48,614 bases of DNA from NCBI GenBank assembly GCA_910588685.1, contig CAJUPX010000017.1:1-48614 (forward strand), written 5' to 3'. The DNA is from an uncultured Christensenellaceae bacterium (GTDB lineage: Bacteria > Bacillota > Clostridia > Christensenellales > Borkfalkiaceae). Below the pieces are notes generated by a model. That model saw only the letters and a list, made by a program, of their open reading frames with translations, was not told the DNA's origin and ran no database searches. The position numbers and the translations under genes are program-made. Each line of letters opens with the position of its first letter. The first letter of the stretch is position 1. Below, piece by piece: positions 39,837 through 46,708 of this stretch.

Positions 39837-40838
39837 ATGAAAGACGGCAATAAAAACCTATATTCGGCAGTTCAGCCCACCAACAATCTTACCATAGGCA
39901 ATTATCTCGGAGCAATAAAAAATTGGGTAAGGCTTCAAAACGATTATAACTGCTATTACGCCATTGCCAATATGCATGCCATTACTGTGCGTCAGGACCC
40001 CGCGGAGCTCCGCCGCCGCACTCTTTCGCTTGCCGCGCTTTTTATTGCGTGCGGTATCGACCCCGAAAAGAGCGCGCTGTATGTTCAATCAACCGTGCCC
40101 GCGCACGCCGAGCTGTGTTGGGTGCTCAATACGTTTACCTACGTGGGCGAAATGGGAAGAATGACACAGTTTAAGGATAAGAGCCAAAAACACGCCGATA
40201 ATATAAATATGGGACTTATGGATTATCCCGTATTAATGGCTGCGGATATTCTCTTATATCAAGCTGCGGTAGTGCCCATAGGCAAGGACCAAACTCAGCA
40301 CCTCGAAATTGCGCGCGATATTGCCCAAAGGTTCAACAACGCGTATACTCCTACGTTTACGGTGCCCGAAGGCGTTTATTTAAAAGCCGCCGCAAATATA
40401 TGCGACCTTTTAAACCCCGACAAAAAAATGTCTAAGTCGGCGGAAAATATCAACGGCTCCATTTTTTTAACGGACGACAGAGATACGGTTATTCGCAAAT
40501 TCAAGCGCGCGGTAACCGACAGCGACGGGCAAATTATTTACGACCCCGAAAAAAAACCGGGAGTAAGCAACTTACTTTCGATATATTCCGTATTTTCTGA
40601 TAAGAGCATAGATTACGCGGTTAAAGAATTTTCGGGCAGGGGCTACGGCGATTTTAAGCTTGCCGTTGCCGAAACGGTTGCCGATAAGCTCGCGCCCATA
40701 CAAGCCGAACAGGAAAAGCTTTTAAAGGATAAGGAATATCTCGACGGCGTTCTCAAAAAGGGCAGGGATATTGCCGCTTATACCGCAAACAAAACTCTTA
40801 ATAAGGTTTATAAAAAAATAGGCTTTTACCAGATTTAG
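39837..40838 (+). CDS. trpS: Tryptophanyl-tRNA synthetase
   Basis: This 333-residue class I synthetase charges tRNA-Trp. It has the HIGH-equivalent PTNNLTIGNYLGAI at residues 14-27, MDYPVLMAADILLYQ, GKDQTQHLEIARDIAQRF and the KMSKS loop DKKMSKSAENINGSIFL. Length is normal. The AAAGGAG is 22 or more bases before the ATG and a weaker CAGGGTAGA is nearer. It stands alone between a decayed gene and a 120-bp element. Confidence 0.96.
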   Translation: MKDGNKNLYSAVQPTNNLTIGNYLGAIKNWVRLQNDYNCYYAIANMHAITVRQDPAELRRRTLSLAALFIACGIDPEKSALYVQSTVPAHAELCWVLNTFTYVGEMGRMTQFKDKSQKHADNINMGLMDYPVLMAADILLYQAAVVPIGKDQTQHLEIARDIAQRFNNAYTPTFTVPEGVYLKAAANICDLLNPDKKMSKSAENINGSIFLTDDRDTVIRKFKRAVTDSDGQIIYDPEKKPGVSNLLSIYSVFSDKSIDYAVKEFSGRGYGDFKLAVAETVADKLAPIQAEQEKLLKDKEYLDGVLKKGRDIAAYTANKTLNKVYKKIGFYQI

Positions 40839-40846
40839 GCTCTCGC

Positions 40847-41012
40847 AAAACGCGTATATACATCGCAATACATTGTCGTGTTGCGGCAACCCTCGGTCAT
40901 TTACGTTTTAGTAAACTCTCTCGGGTTATCCTCGCACTCCTTGTCTTGCTCGTATCTCCGCGTTTTACAACAACGCTGCTTGCGTCTTGTCATACTCGCT
41001 TCTCTGAGTTTT
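40847..41012 (+). repeat. 120-bp dispersed element, copy E, plus a solo right end
   Basis: The full G-type copy spans 40847-40966: left AAAACGCGTATATAC, right GTATCTCCGCGTTTT, centre TTTAC-GTTTTA-GTAAA. About 40 bases later an A-type right end (CTTCTCTGAGTTTT, ending at 41012) stands alone without its left partner, suggesting loss of part of a second copy. It begins 8 bases after the trpS stop. Confidence 0.8.
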
Positions 41013-41049
41013 ACAATAACTTACTATTTAAATTAATTACTCGCGCTTA

Positions 41050-41218
41050 GCAAAAACCGCGTTTTTTGCGTGGCGCACCCAATTTGCGAATACTTTCGCC
41101 TCAGTGGAGGGGAATGCCCGCAATTATATATCTGTTTGCCATTAAAGATTGCGGGCAGGGGAACTTAGTTCCCCGAACACGGGATTTTTAACGCGCAGAA
41201 TAGCGTAAAAAATCCGTG
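41050..41218 (+). promoter_or_regulatory. Chain of four hairpins before the DUF5685 gene
   Basis: Four stem-loops follow one another: GCAAAAAC/GTTTTTTGC (41050-41069), GCCCGCAAT/ATTGCGGGC (41116-41156), GGGGAAC/GTTCCCC (41158-41174) and CACGG-ATTTTT/AAAAAATCCGTG (41178-41218). GGGGAA at 41109-41114 could also pair with TTCCCC at 41169-41174 and so compete with the third. The last ends 11 bases before the ATG. This may be a structured leader RNA or repeat debris; I recognise no known riboswitch. Confidence 0.5.
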
Positions 41219-41229
41219 AAAGGCATTTT

Positions 41230-42123
41230 ATGTTTGGATATATTTCACCTGATGCGCCTTATCTTTTTAAAAAGGACGAGGTATTATATAAAGCAATGTA
41301 CTGCGGACTGTGCAAGGGAATAGGCGCGGGCTGCGGTCAGAGGGCGCGCACCGCGCTTACTTACGATATGGCGTTTGTTTCGGCGCTTATACACAATATC
41401 AGGGGTGAGGACGCGGTAATTAAAAAAGAGCGCTGCGCCGTGCACTGGTTTAAACGCCGCCCCGTCGCCAAGCCCGACGATACTACAGTAGCGATAGGTT
41501 GCATAAACACCGCGCTTGCATATTTTAAGCTGTGCGACGATAAGGCGGACGGCGAAAAACGCGGAATTTTGCGGCATATATATAAAAAGGGCGTAAAGCG
41601 TTTAAAACGCCTCCACCCCGAAGTTTACACCGTGCTTGCCGACTATACTCAAAAACAGCGTGACTTGGAAAAGGACGGCTGTGCAATAATAGATATGGCG
41701 GCGGAACCCACCGCCGAAATGATGGTAAAGCTTTCTCGGTATCTGTTAAAGGAATATTCGGGCGCAAATACGGACAAACTTTTTTACGCGGTAGGCAAAT
41801 GGGTGTATCTTCTCGACGCGCTCGACGATTACGACAAGGACGTAAAAAAAGGCAGATACAACGTGCTTTACAACGTTTATAAGACTCCGTGCAGGGCGCA
41901 AGCAATAGCCGGGGGAGAAAAAGAACTCGTTTTTATTTTCGACTGCCTGTTTGCGCAGATGCGCGAGGGGCTGGCGGGGATAAAATTTTATTTCAACCAC
42001 GATTTGACGGATAATATAATTTTACGCGGAATACCTTTAAAAACGCGTAAAATTTTCTACGGCGGCTGCGAATGCGGCGAAAAGTGCGGCGCTGTGCCCG
42101 CAACTAATTTAAAAAAGGACTAA
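41230..42123 (+). CDS. DUF5685 family protein
   Basis: This 297-residue cytoplasmic, mostly helical protein starts MFGYISPDAPYLFKKDE and has a cysteine group near the front (YCGLCKGIGAGCG, C25, C28, C35), then RCAVHWFKRR. The centre VGKWVYLLDALDDYDKDVKK and RYNVLYNVY have the DD-x-x-D-x-D spacing reminiscent of metal-binding helices. It ends GGCECGEKCG. It matches the clostridial DUF5685 family, function unknown. Relatives are often followed by a J-domain-like gene, as here 4 bases later, so the two proteins probably work together. Leader hairpins precede it. Confidence 0.88.
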   Translation: MFGYISPDAPYLFKKDEVLYKAMYCGLCKGIGAGCGQRARTALTYDMAFVSALIHNIRGEDAVIKKERCAVHWFKRRPVAKPDDTTVAIGCINTALAYFKLCDDKADGEKRGILRHIYKKGVKRLKRLHPEVYTVLADYTQKQRDLEKDGCAIIDMAAEPTAEMMVKLSRYLLKEYSGANTDKLFYAVGKWVYLLDALDDYDKDVKKGRYNVLYNVYKTPCRAQAIAGGEKELVFIFDCLFAQMREGLAGIKFYFNHDLTDNIILRGIPLKTRKIFYGGCECGEKCGAVPATNLKKD

Positions 42124-42127
42124 AATT

Positions 42128-42769
42128 ATGAACGCAAAAAATCTTGAAATTCTCGGTTTGTCCGAAAGCGCAACGCTCGACGACGTTAAAAGCGCGTATG
42201 AAACGCTCAGGGCTAAATATCTCGAAGAGCGGTTTATGGACGGAGAAACGGGCAATAACGCCGCAAAAATGCTCACCAAAATAGAAACGGCGTACAGCGA
42301 GCTTACGCGGGAGATGAGCGAGTCGGCGGCTACGGGCGACGGCGACGCTTTTTCACGCGTGGAGGAGCTTATAAAAGCCGGAAATATACAGGACGCACAG
42401 CGCGAGCTCGATTCGTTCAACGAACGCGGCGCACAATGGCACTATCTGCAAAGCATTGTATATTACCGCAAAAACTGGATAAACGAGAGTAAAAAACAGC
42501 TTGAAATAGCCATTCAGCTCGACGGCGGCAATGAAAAATACAAAGAGGCGTACCGCAAGTTAAACGACCGTATCAACTACAACGCAAACGCCGCGCCCAA
42601 CCAGGGTCAGCCCGACGGCGGAGCATACCAGAACGGAACTTATCAGGGGCAGACTATGAACGGCGGCGGTCAGAGCGACCAGATGGGCGGCAACGCCTGT
42701 GCGCAGTGCCTTGACTGCTGTTATACTTATATGTGTATAAGCTGTCTTTGCGACGGGTGCTGCCGCTAA
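42128..42769 (+). CDS. J-domain-like protein with Cys-rich tail, HPD missing
   Basis: This 213-residue protein has an N-terminal J-like domain (about 1-65: LEILGLSESATLDDVKSAYE). The His-Pro-Asp loop needed to stimulate Hsp70 is absent; KYLEERFMDGETGN stands in its place. Residues about 75-145 look like TPR-type helices (AQRELDSFNERGAQWHYLQS). A Gly/Gln/Asn linker leads to the final Cys-rich tail CAQCLDCCYTYMCISCLC, which could bind metal. It overlaps no gene but sits 4 bases after DUF5685. Its stop codon touches 120-bp element F. Confidence 0.85.
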   Translation: MNAKNLEILGLSESATLDDVKSAYETLRAKYLEERFMDGETGNNAAKMLTKIETAYSELTREMSESAATGDGDAFSRVEELIKAGNIQDAQRELDSFNERGAQWHYLQSIVYYRKNWINESKKQLEIAIQLDGGNEKYKEAYRKLNDRINYNANAAPNQGQPDGGAYQNGTYQGQTMNGGGQSDQMGGNACAQCLDCCYTYMCISCLCDGCCR

Positions 42770-42887
42770 AACGCGTATATACTTCGCATAACTTTGTCGC
42801 GTTCCGCTAGCCTCAGTCGTGTACTTAATTGTACACTCCTTTTGGTCAATGCTCACGCTCCTCGTTCTGCTCGTATCTCCGCGTTTT
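42768..42887 (+). repeat. 120-bp dispersed element, copy F
   Basis: This is a G-type copy: left AAAACGCGTATATAC, right GTATCTCCGCGTTTT, centre GTGTAC-TTAATT-GTACAC. Its first bases are shared with the stop codon of the J-like gene (TAAAACGCG). It is closest to copy C in the centre but to copy D at the left end. Confidence 0.8.
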
Positions 42888-42923
42888 TTGGCAATGTGCG
42901 AGCACGATATACGTAATTTTTTC

Positions 42924-42945
42924 TTAACCGAACGGGCGTTCGGTT
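42924..42945 (+). promoter_or_regulatory. Palindrome before the membrane protein gene
   Basis: TAACCGAAC-GGGC-GTTCGGTTA is a perfect 9-bp inverted repeat ending 11 bases before the ATG at 42957. Similar words (ACCGAAC/GTTCGGT) are typical of TetR-type operators, but no regulator gene is adjacent. It might instead act as an mRNA hairpin limiting initiation. Confidence 0.5.
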
Positions 42946-42956
42946 ATTGTTTCATT

Positions 42957-43517
42957 ATGGGTAATAACGGCAAAAACAACAAATCTTTCGAGATTGCGCT
43001 GTCGGGCGTGTCGTGCGCGATAGCCGTAATATTTCTCACGCTCGGGCTTATTACTCCGTTTTTAACGGGTTTCGGCTATCTTGTGGGAATTTTAGCGCTT
43101 ATGATTCCGCTGTCAAAACGGTTTTATCTGGGCGCGTTTTTGGCGTATGCCGCAACTTGTATTCTGGCGGTTGCGCTGGGGGCTGCCGTGGCTTTTTGGG
43201 ATTTGGTGCCTTTTATAATGTTTTTCGGGCTGCACCCGCTTGTAAACTCTTTGCAGTTGAAATTCAAAATAAACAAATGGATTGCGTTTGCGGTAAAAGC
43301 GGTCTGGTTTGATTTAACGCTTATAACAGGTTTTTACGTGGTTTACGGCGGCGTGCTCGGCGGGGATTTGTTACCCGAGCAGTTCTATAAAATCGTGCAG
43401 GATTATATATGGCTGTTTGTTTTTGTTTTGGGAACGCTGTTTTTTCTTTTATACGACAGGCTTATTTTCAAATGTCAGATAAGCGTTAATATTTTAGTCA
43501 ACAGAATAAGGAAATGA
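42957..43517 (+). CDS. Polytopic membrane protein of unknown function
   Basis: The region that makes sense begins at the ATG at 42957 and gives 186 residues. About five membrane helices follow each other (LSGVSCAIAVIFLTLGLITP; YLGAFLAYAATCILAVALGA; FIMFFGLHPLVNSL; ITGFYVVYGG; IWLFVFVLGTLFFLL). The charged N-terminus GNNGKNNKSFE stays inside. The longer open frame upstream is repeat DNA. The ribosome site is poor. It precedes rlmD by 7 bases, so they may share a transcript. I cannot name the family; the shape is ECF S-component-like but that is only an impression. Confidence 0.72.
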   Translation: MGNNGKNNKSFEIALSGVSCAIAVIFLTLGLITPFLTGFGYLVGILALMIPLSKRFYLGAFLAYAATCILAVALGAAVAFWDLVPFIMFFGLHPLVNSLQLKFKINKWIAFAVKAVWFDLTLITGFYVVYGGVLGGDLLPEQFYKIVQDYIWLFVFVLGTLFFLLYDRLIFKCQISVNILVNRIRK

Positions 43518-43524
43518 GCTGATT

Positions 43525-44922
43525 ATGCAAAAAAACGATATATGCGAAGGGCTTGTGGCAGGGCTCGGTACCGACGGCGAGGGAATAATAAATATTGACG
43601 GCGTTACGGCGTTTGTGCCTTTCTGCCTTGAAGGCGAGAGGGTCGCCTTCAAAATTTTAAAGGTAAACGGCGGCGTGGCGTACGGAAAAATTGAAAAAAT
43701 AACCGTTCCGTCGGAGAACCGCGTAACGCCGCCCTGCCCTGTATTTTATAAATGCGGCGGCTGCGATATTCAGCATATGAATTACGCTTCACAGCTTAAT
43801 TTTAAGCGCGACAGCGTTAAAAGGACGCTTTTAAAAATAGGCGGTATAGACTTTGAAGCGGAGCAAACGGTGCCCTGCGACCGTCAGTACGGGTACCGAA
43901 ATAAACTCGTTTTGCCGATAGGCGTAGACGGAGAGGGGCGTACGATAGTCGGTTTTTACGCCCGTCGAAGTCACAGAATAGTGCCGTCTGACAACTGCCT
44001 TATCCAGGCGGAGTGGGCAAAAAAAGTATATTCGGCTGTGCTCGATTTTGCCGCGGTAACGGGCGTTTCAGGCTATGACGAACAAAAAGGCAAAGGCGCT
44101 TTGCGCCGTATAGCCGTACGCGAGATTGCGGGCAAATTTGTTTTTGCGCTTGTAGTAACGCGCAATATAGACGTGAGTTATTTGATAACCGAACTTGAAA
44201 AACACTTTAAGGATTTTACTTTTCTGCTCAACGTAAACACGGATAAAACCAACGGCATTTTCGGCAAAGAGTGGCATATATGCCGCGGCGACGGCTTTAT
44301 AGAGGCGGAGAGCAACGGCATTTTGTACTCTGCGGGCGCTAATACCTTTTTGCAGGTAAACGACGGGGTGCGGGATAAGCTGTATGCCCGCGTGTTGTCG
44401 GAGGTCGACGCGGACTGTACGGCGGTTGATTTGTACAGCGGCGGCGGAATGCTTACGGCGATGCTTGCTAAAAAGTGTAGTAAAGCTTACGGAATAGAGA
44501 TAGTGGCGGAGGCTTCCGAATGCGCCGACGAACTTAAAGAGCGCAACGGACTCTGCGGAAAAATGGTCAATATCTGCGGCGCGGCGGAGAATGAAATCGA
44601 CGGAGTTTTAAAGACGGTAAAGGGCAAAAGCGTTATTGTTTGCGACCCGCCGAGGAAAGGTATGGAGCGCAGCGTAGTGCGCGCGATAGCCGCCTCAGGC
44701 GCGGACAAGGTAATCCTCGTATCGTGCAACCCCGCAACGCTTGCGCGCGATTTGGGGCTTTTGACGGGCACTTTGGTTGAGGACGGCGGTAAACTCGTAA
44801 AAACGAACGCGCCGTCTGGCGGATACCGTATAATTTCGGTTACGCCGTTTGATATGTTCCCGCAGACAAAATGGTGCGAGACGTTAGTCGTTCTTTCCCA
44901 CAAAAAAAAGGCAAGCTTATAA
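43525..44922 (+). CDS. rlmD: 23S rRNA (uracil-1939-C5)-methyltransferase (TrmA/RlmD family)
   Basis: This 465-residue enzyme has an N-terminal TRAM-like RNA-binding domain (about 1-60), the iron-sulfur cysteines in CPVFYKCGGCDIQHM plus CLIQ, and a C-terminal methyltransferase with AVDLYSGGGMLTAMLAKK (SAM) and CDPPRKGMERSVV. The catalytic cysteine is in LVSCNPATLARDL. It methylates a uracil in 23S rRNA; relatives in Firmicutes are called RlmD or RlmCD, and I cannot choose the exact base. It ends at a terminator shared with the next gene. Confidence 0.92.
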   Translation: MQKNDICEGLVAGLGTDGEGIINIDGVTAFVPFCLEGERVAFKILKVNGGVAYGKIEKITVPSENRVTPPCPVFYKCGGCDIQHMNYASQLNFKRDSVKRTLLKIGGIDFEAEQTVPCDRQYGYRNKLVLPIGVDGEGRTIVGFYARRSHRIVPSDNCLIQAEWAKKVYSAVLDFAAVTGVSGYDEQKGKGALRRIAVREIAGKFVFALVVTRNIDVSYLITELEKHFKDFTFLLNVNTDKTNGIFGKEWHICRGDGFIEAESNGILYSAGANTFLQVNDGVRDKLYARVLSEVDADCTAVDLYSGGGMLTAMLAKKCSKAYGIEIVAEASECADELKERNGLCGKMVNICGAAENEIDGVLKTVKGKSVIVCDPPRKGMERSVVRAIAASGADKVILVSCNPATLARDLGLLTGTLVEDGGKLVKTNAPSGGYRIISVTPFDMFPQTKWCETLVVLSHKKKASL

Positions 44923-44957
44923 AATACATAATTATTAAATAAAAAACGTTTAAAAAT

Positions 44958-45003
44958 AAGGACGGGCGTTACCCTTTGGGGCTGCGCTCGTCCTTGCTTT
45001 TAT
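44958..45003 (+). terminator. Terminator of rlmD inside the end of the XRE gene
   Basis: AAGGACG-GCG pairs with CGC-CGTCCTT (44958-44995) and is followed by GCTTTTA. The last nine codons of the minus-strand XRE gene lie in this stem. Confidence 0.65.
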
Positions 45004-45322
45004 TTAAGAGATTAACGGTTAGTTTTGTTATAAGCTCTTTATTTTCCGTATCGAGTTTTCTGAAATTTTTTATTAGTTTCTGCTCCCGGTGCGTAAGCTC
45101 CGTTGAAGAATATGCGTTGCTGAAACTGTCCTGTCTGCCGGTCAGATAATCGATTGAGCACTGAAAAAAATCCGCAATTTTTATTAAAGCCGTATAATCC
45201 GGAAGCCTGTTAAGTCTTGTCCAGCCTATAACTGTGGTATACGGAATGCCGCTTAGCTCTGCAAATTGCCTGCGGTTAAGATTGCGCTCTTCTAATAAAT
45301 CGTTAAACAATTCTACAAACAT
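44969..45322 (-). CDS. XRE-family regulator next to the surface locus
   Basis: This 117-residue protein has a Cro/C1-type HTH at residues about 5-62: LLEERNLNRRQFAELSGIPY, TTVIGWTRLNRLPDYTALIK, FFQCSIDYLTGRQD. A short helical, Lys/Asn-rich C-terminus (LTHREQKLIKNFRKLDTENK) probably dimerises. It is divergent from the surface-protein genes. Two palindromes, one around the rightward -35, are candidate binding sites, so autorepression plus control of the surface genes is a reasonable reading. TAGCAGGTGTATT precedes the ATG. Confidence 0.85.
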   Translation of the reverse strand: MFVELFNDLLEERNLNRRQFAELSGIPYTTVIGWTRLNRLPDYTALIKIADFFQCSIDYLTGRQDSFSNAYSSTELTHREQKLIKNFRKLDTENKELITKLTVNLLNKSKDERSPKG

Positions 45323-45357
45323 AATACACCTGCTAATATTCTACCAAATATTTCTTA

Positions 45358-45415
45358 TTAGATACTTGACTTATCTAACAAGATAAATTACAATAGAAAA
45401 CATCTAATTAGGTGT
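45358..45415 (+). promoter_or_regulatory. Promoter with two palindromic operators
   Basis: TTGACT (45366-45371), 17 nt and TACAAT (45389-45394). TTAGATA-N7-TATCTAA (45358-45378) straddles the -35. A second palindrome, ACATCTAATTAGGTGT (45400-45415, one mismatch), lies at the start of transcription. The shared ATCTAA word suggests one regulator for both. Confidence 0.75.
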
Positions 45416-45576
45416 TTTTGTGCAGAAAAACGTCGAATTATCGGTTTATATAGTCCGGTTAATTTAAATTCCACATAAAATACAACAAAAACCGACAGAA
45501 AACGGCAAAATTACTTGCAATATAAATATATGGAGTGTATATTTATAGTGTAAAGCTATAAAAAACAGCCTGTTCA

Positions 45577-45615
45577 GAGGGGTTAACCCCTCTTGCGTTT
45601 GTTTGCAAACGCAAG
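45577..45615 (+). promoter_or_regulatory. Two tandem perfect hairpins in the leader
   Basis: GAGGGGTTAACCCCTC (45577-45592) is a perfect 16-base palindrome. Directly after it comes CTTGCGTTTG-tttg-CAAACGCAAG (45592-45615). They lie in the 230-base leader before the first surface gene. No U tract follows the second, so attenuation or leader stabilisation is more likely than a plain terminator. Confidence 0.6.
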
Positions 45616-45644
45616 ATACTGTTAAATGAAACTGAAAAACGGAG

Positions 45645-46661
45645 GTGGGTACAACGGAGCGTTTGCAAAAAAACATATTCAGAATACTGCTTGTCATAAC
45701 CTGTCTGCTTGTAATCTGTGCCGTAGTCCTTACCTCTTTTTCTTTTGCGCGATACGTAACAATGCTGGAGGAAATAAAAAACTCCGGAGTCGCCGGTATA
45801 AGTTGCTCGTTTACCGTTGACGGAAATGACAACTCGTTTATCAACGCGCCGTTTTTGCAGCGCGTTTCCGAAAATGCGGAGGCGGTGCAGATGAACACGT
45901 ACAGCCAAACGGTGATAACCGTAAAAAATTCGGACGGACAGTCGAGCCGCGATTACAGATACAGCATTATAATGTACGTTCCCGAACGTTTCGCCGAAAA
46001 TATGATGTTCCAGTTCGTAGAGCTTAAAGGCGGCTTGGTTTCGTCGGAAAAAGTAAAGGCGAGCGAGCTGTACCAGATAAATCCCGCCGCGCCCGGCGGC
46101 GTGGGCGACGCGCACATCGACGGTATAGGCGACGGGGAAATTCCCAACGATTACAGGGAACTTATCGACAGTGCGGACGGCAGACTGGAAATTTCGATGC
46201 ACGCGGAAATAGAAGCTGCGCAGCGTAAAGGCATTCTTTACAGTACGTATACATCTTACCGCACCGATTATTACGGCGACGTGGCGGTTGAAAATCTTAT
46301 GTGTTCGGTAACGACTAAAAGGCAGGTAAGTTTCAACTGCTATAAACTCACGGTCAATCTGCCCGCAACGGACGCATATATACTCGGCAAGGGCGAGGAA
46401 AAGAGTTTTTTGTTCCGCTGCGTACCGACTTCCGCTCTTGCGTCTTCGGAGTTCGAGAGCAACGTATGGGACGCGGCTCTGTACGATAAAAGCGTTGCGC
46501 CCGCGGTGCCGGACGGCTATTTATGCCGCTGGAATGCGGAAGGCAGCGGATTGCAGGCGAGTCAGGACAACGGTGCGAGCTGGTTTGACATAACGCCGAG
46601 GGACTGTATAGGTCTGTCCAGCCCGAGCAGAATAAACGTTGTGTTTACGCAGCAGAATTAA
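45645..46661 (+). CDS. Surface protein with N-terminal anchor and SFARYVT motif
   Basis: This protein of about 338 residues has one hydrophobic helix (about 11-33) followed by SFARYVT (Ala35-Thr39). A mostly beta extracytoplasmic domain with no Cys pair pattern ends INVVFTQQN. The hydrophobic stretch plus aromatic-Arg-Tyr pattern is typical of SipW-processed secreted proteins such as TasA relatives; no SipW gene is in view. No ATG fits: a GTG at 45645 (within GGAGG) or a TTG at 45663 must be used. The neighbour at 46709 has the same anchor-RYVT layout. It is transcribed from the operator-bearing promoter. Confidence 0.75.
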   Translation: MGTTERLQKNIFRILLVITCLLVICAVVLTSFSFARYVTMLEEIKNSGVAGISCSFTVDGNDNSFINAPFLQRVSENAEAVQMNTYSQTVITVKNSDGQSSRDYRYSIIMYVPERFAENMMFQFVELKGGLVSSEKVKASELYQINPAAPGGVGDAHIDGIGDGEIPNDYRELIDSADGRLEISMHAEIEAAQRKGILYSTYTSYRTDYYGDVAVENLMCSVTTKRQVSFNCYKLTVNLPATDAYILGKGEEKSFLFRCVPTSALASSEFESNVWDAALYDKSVAPAVPDGYLCRWNAEGSGLQASQDNGASWFDITPRDCIGLSSPSRINVVFTQQN

Positions 46662-46708
46662 AATAAGTTTACTAAACCGGCGGTATCTTTAAAGCCGGCG
46701 GGGGTTGA

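Noticed and set aside
3856..42887. CRISPR array
   Set aside because: The repeats are far apart, about 120 bp long and not separated by unique spacers of constant length. No cas gene is present.
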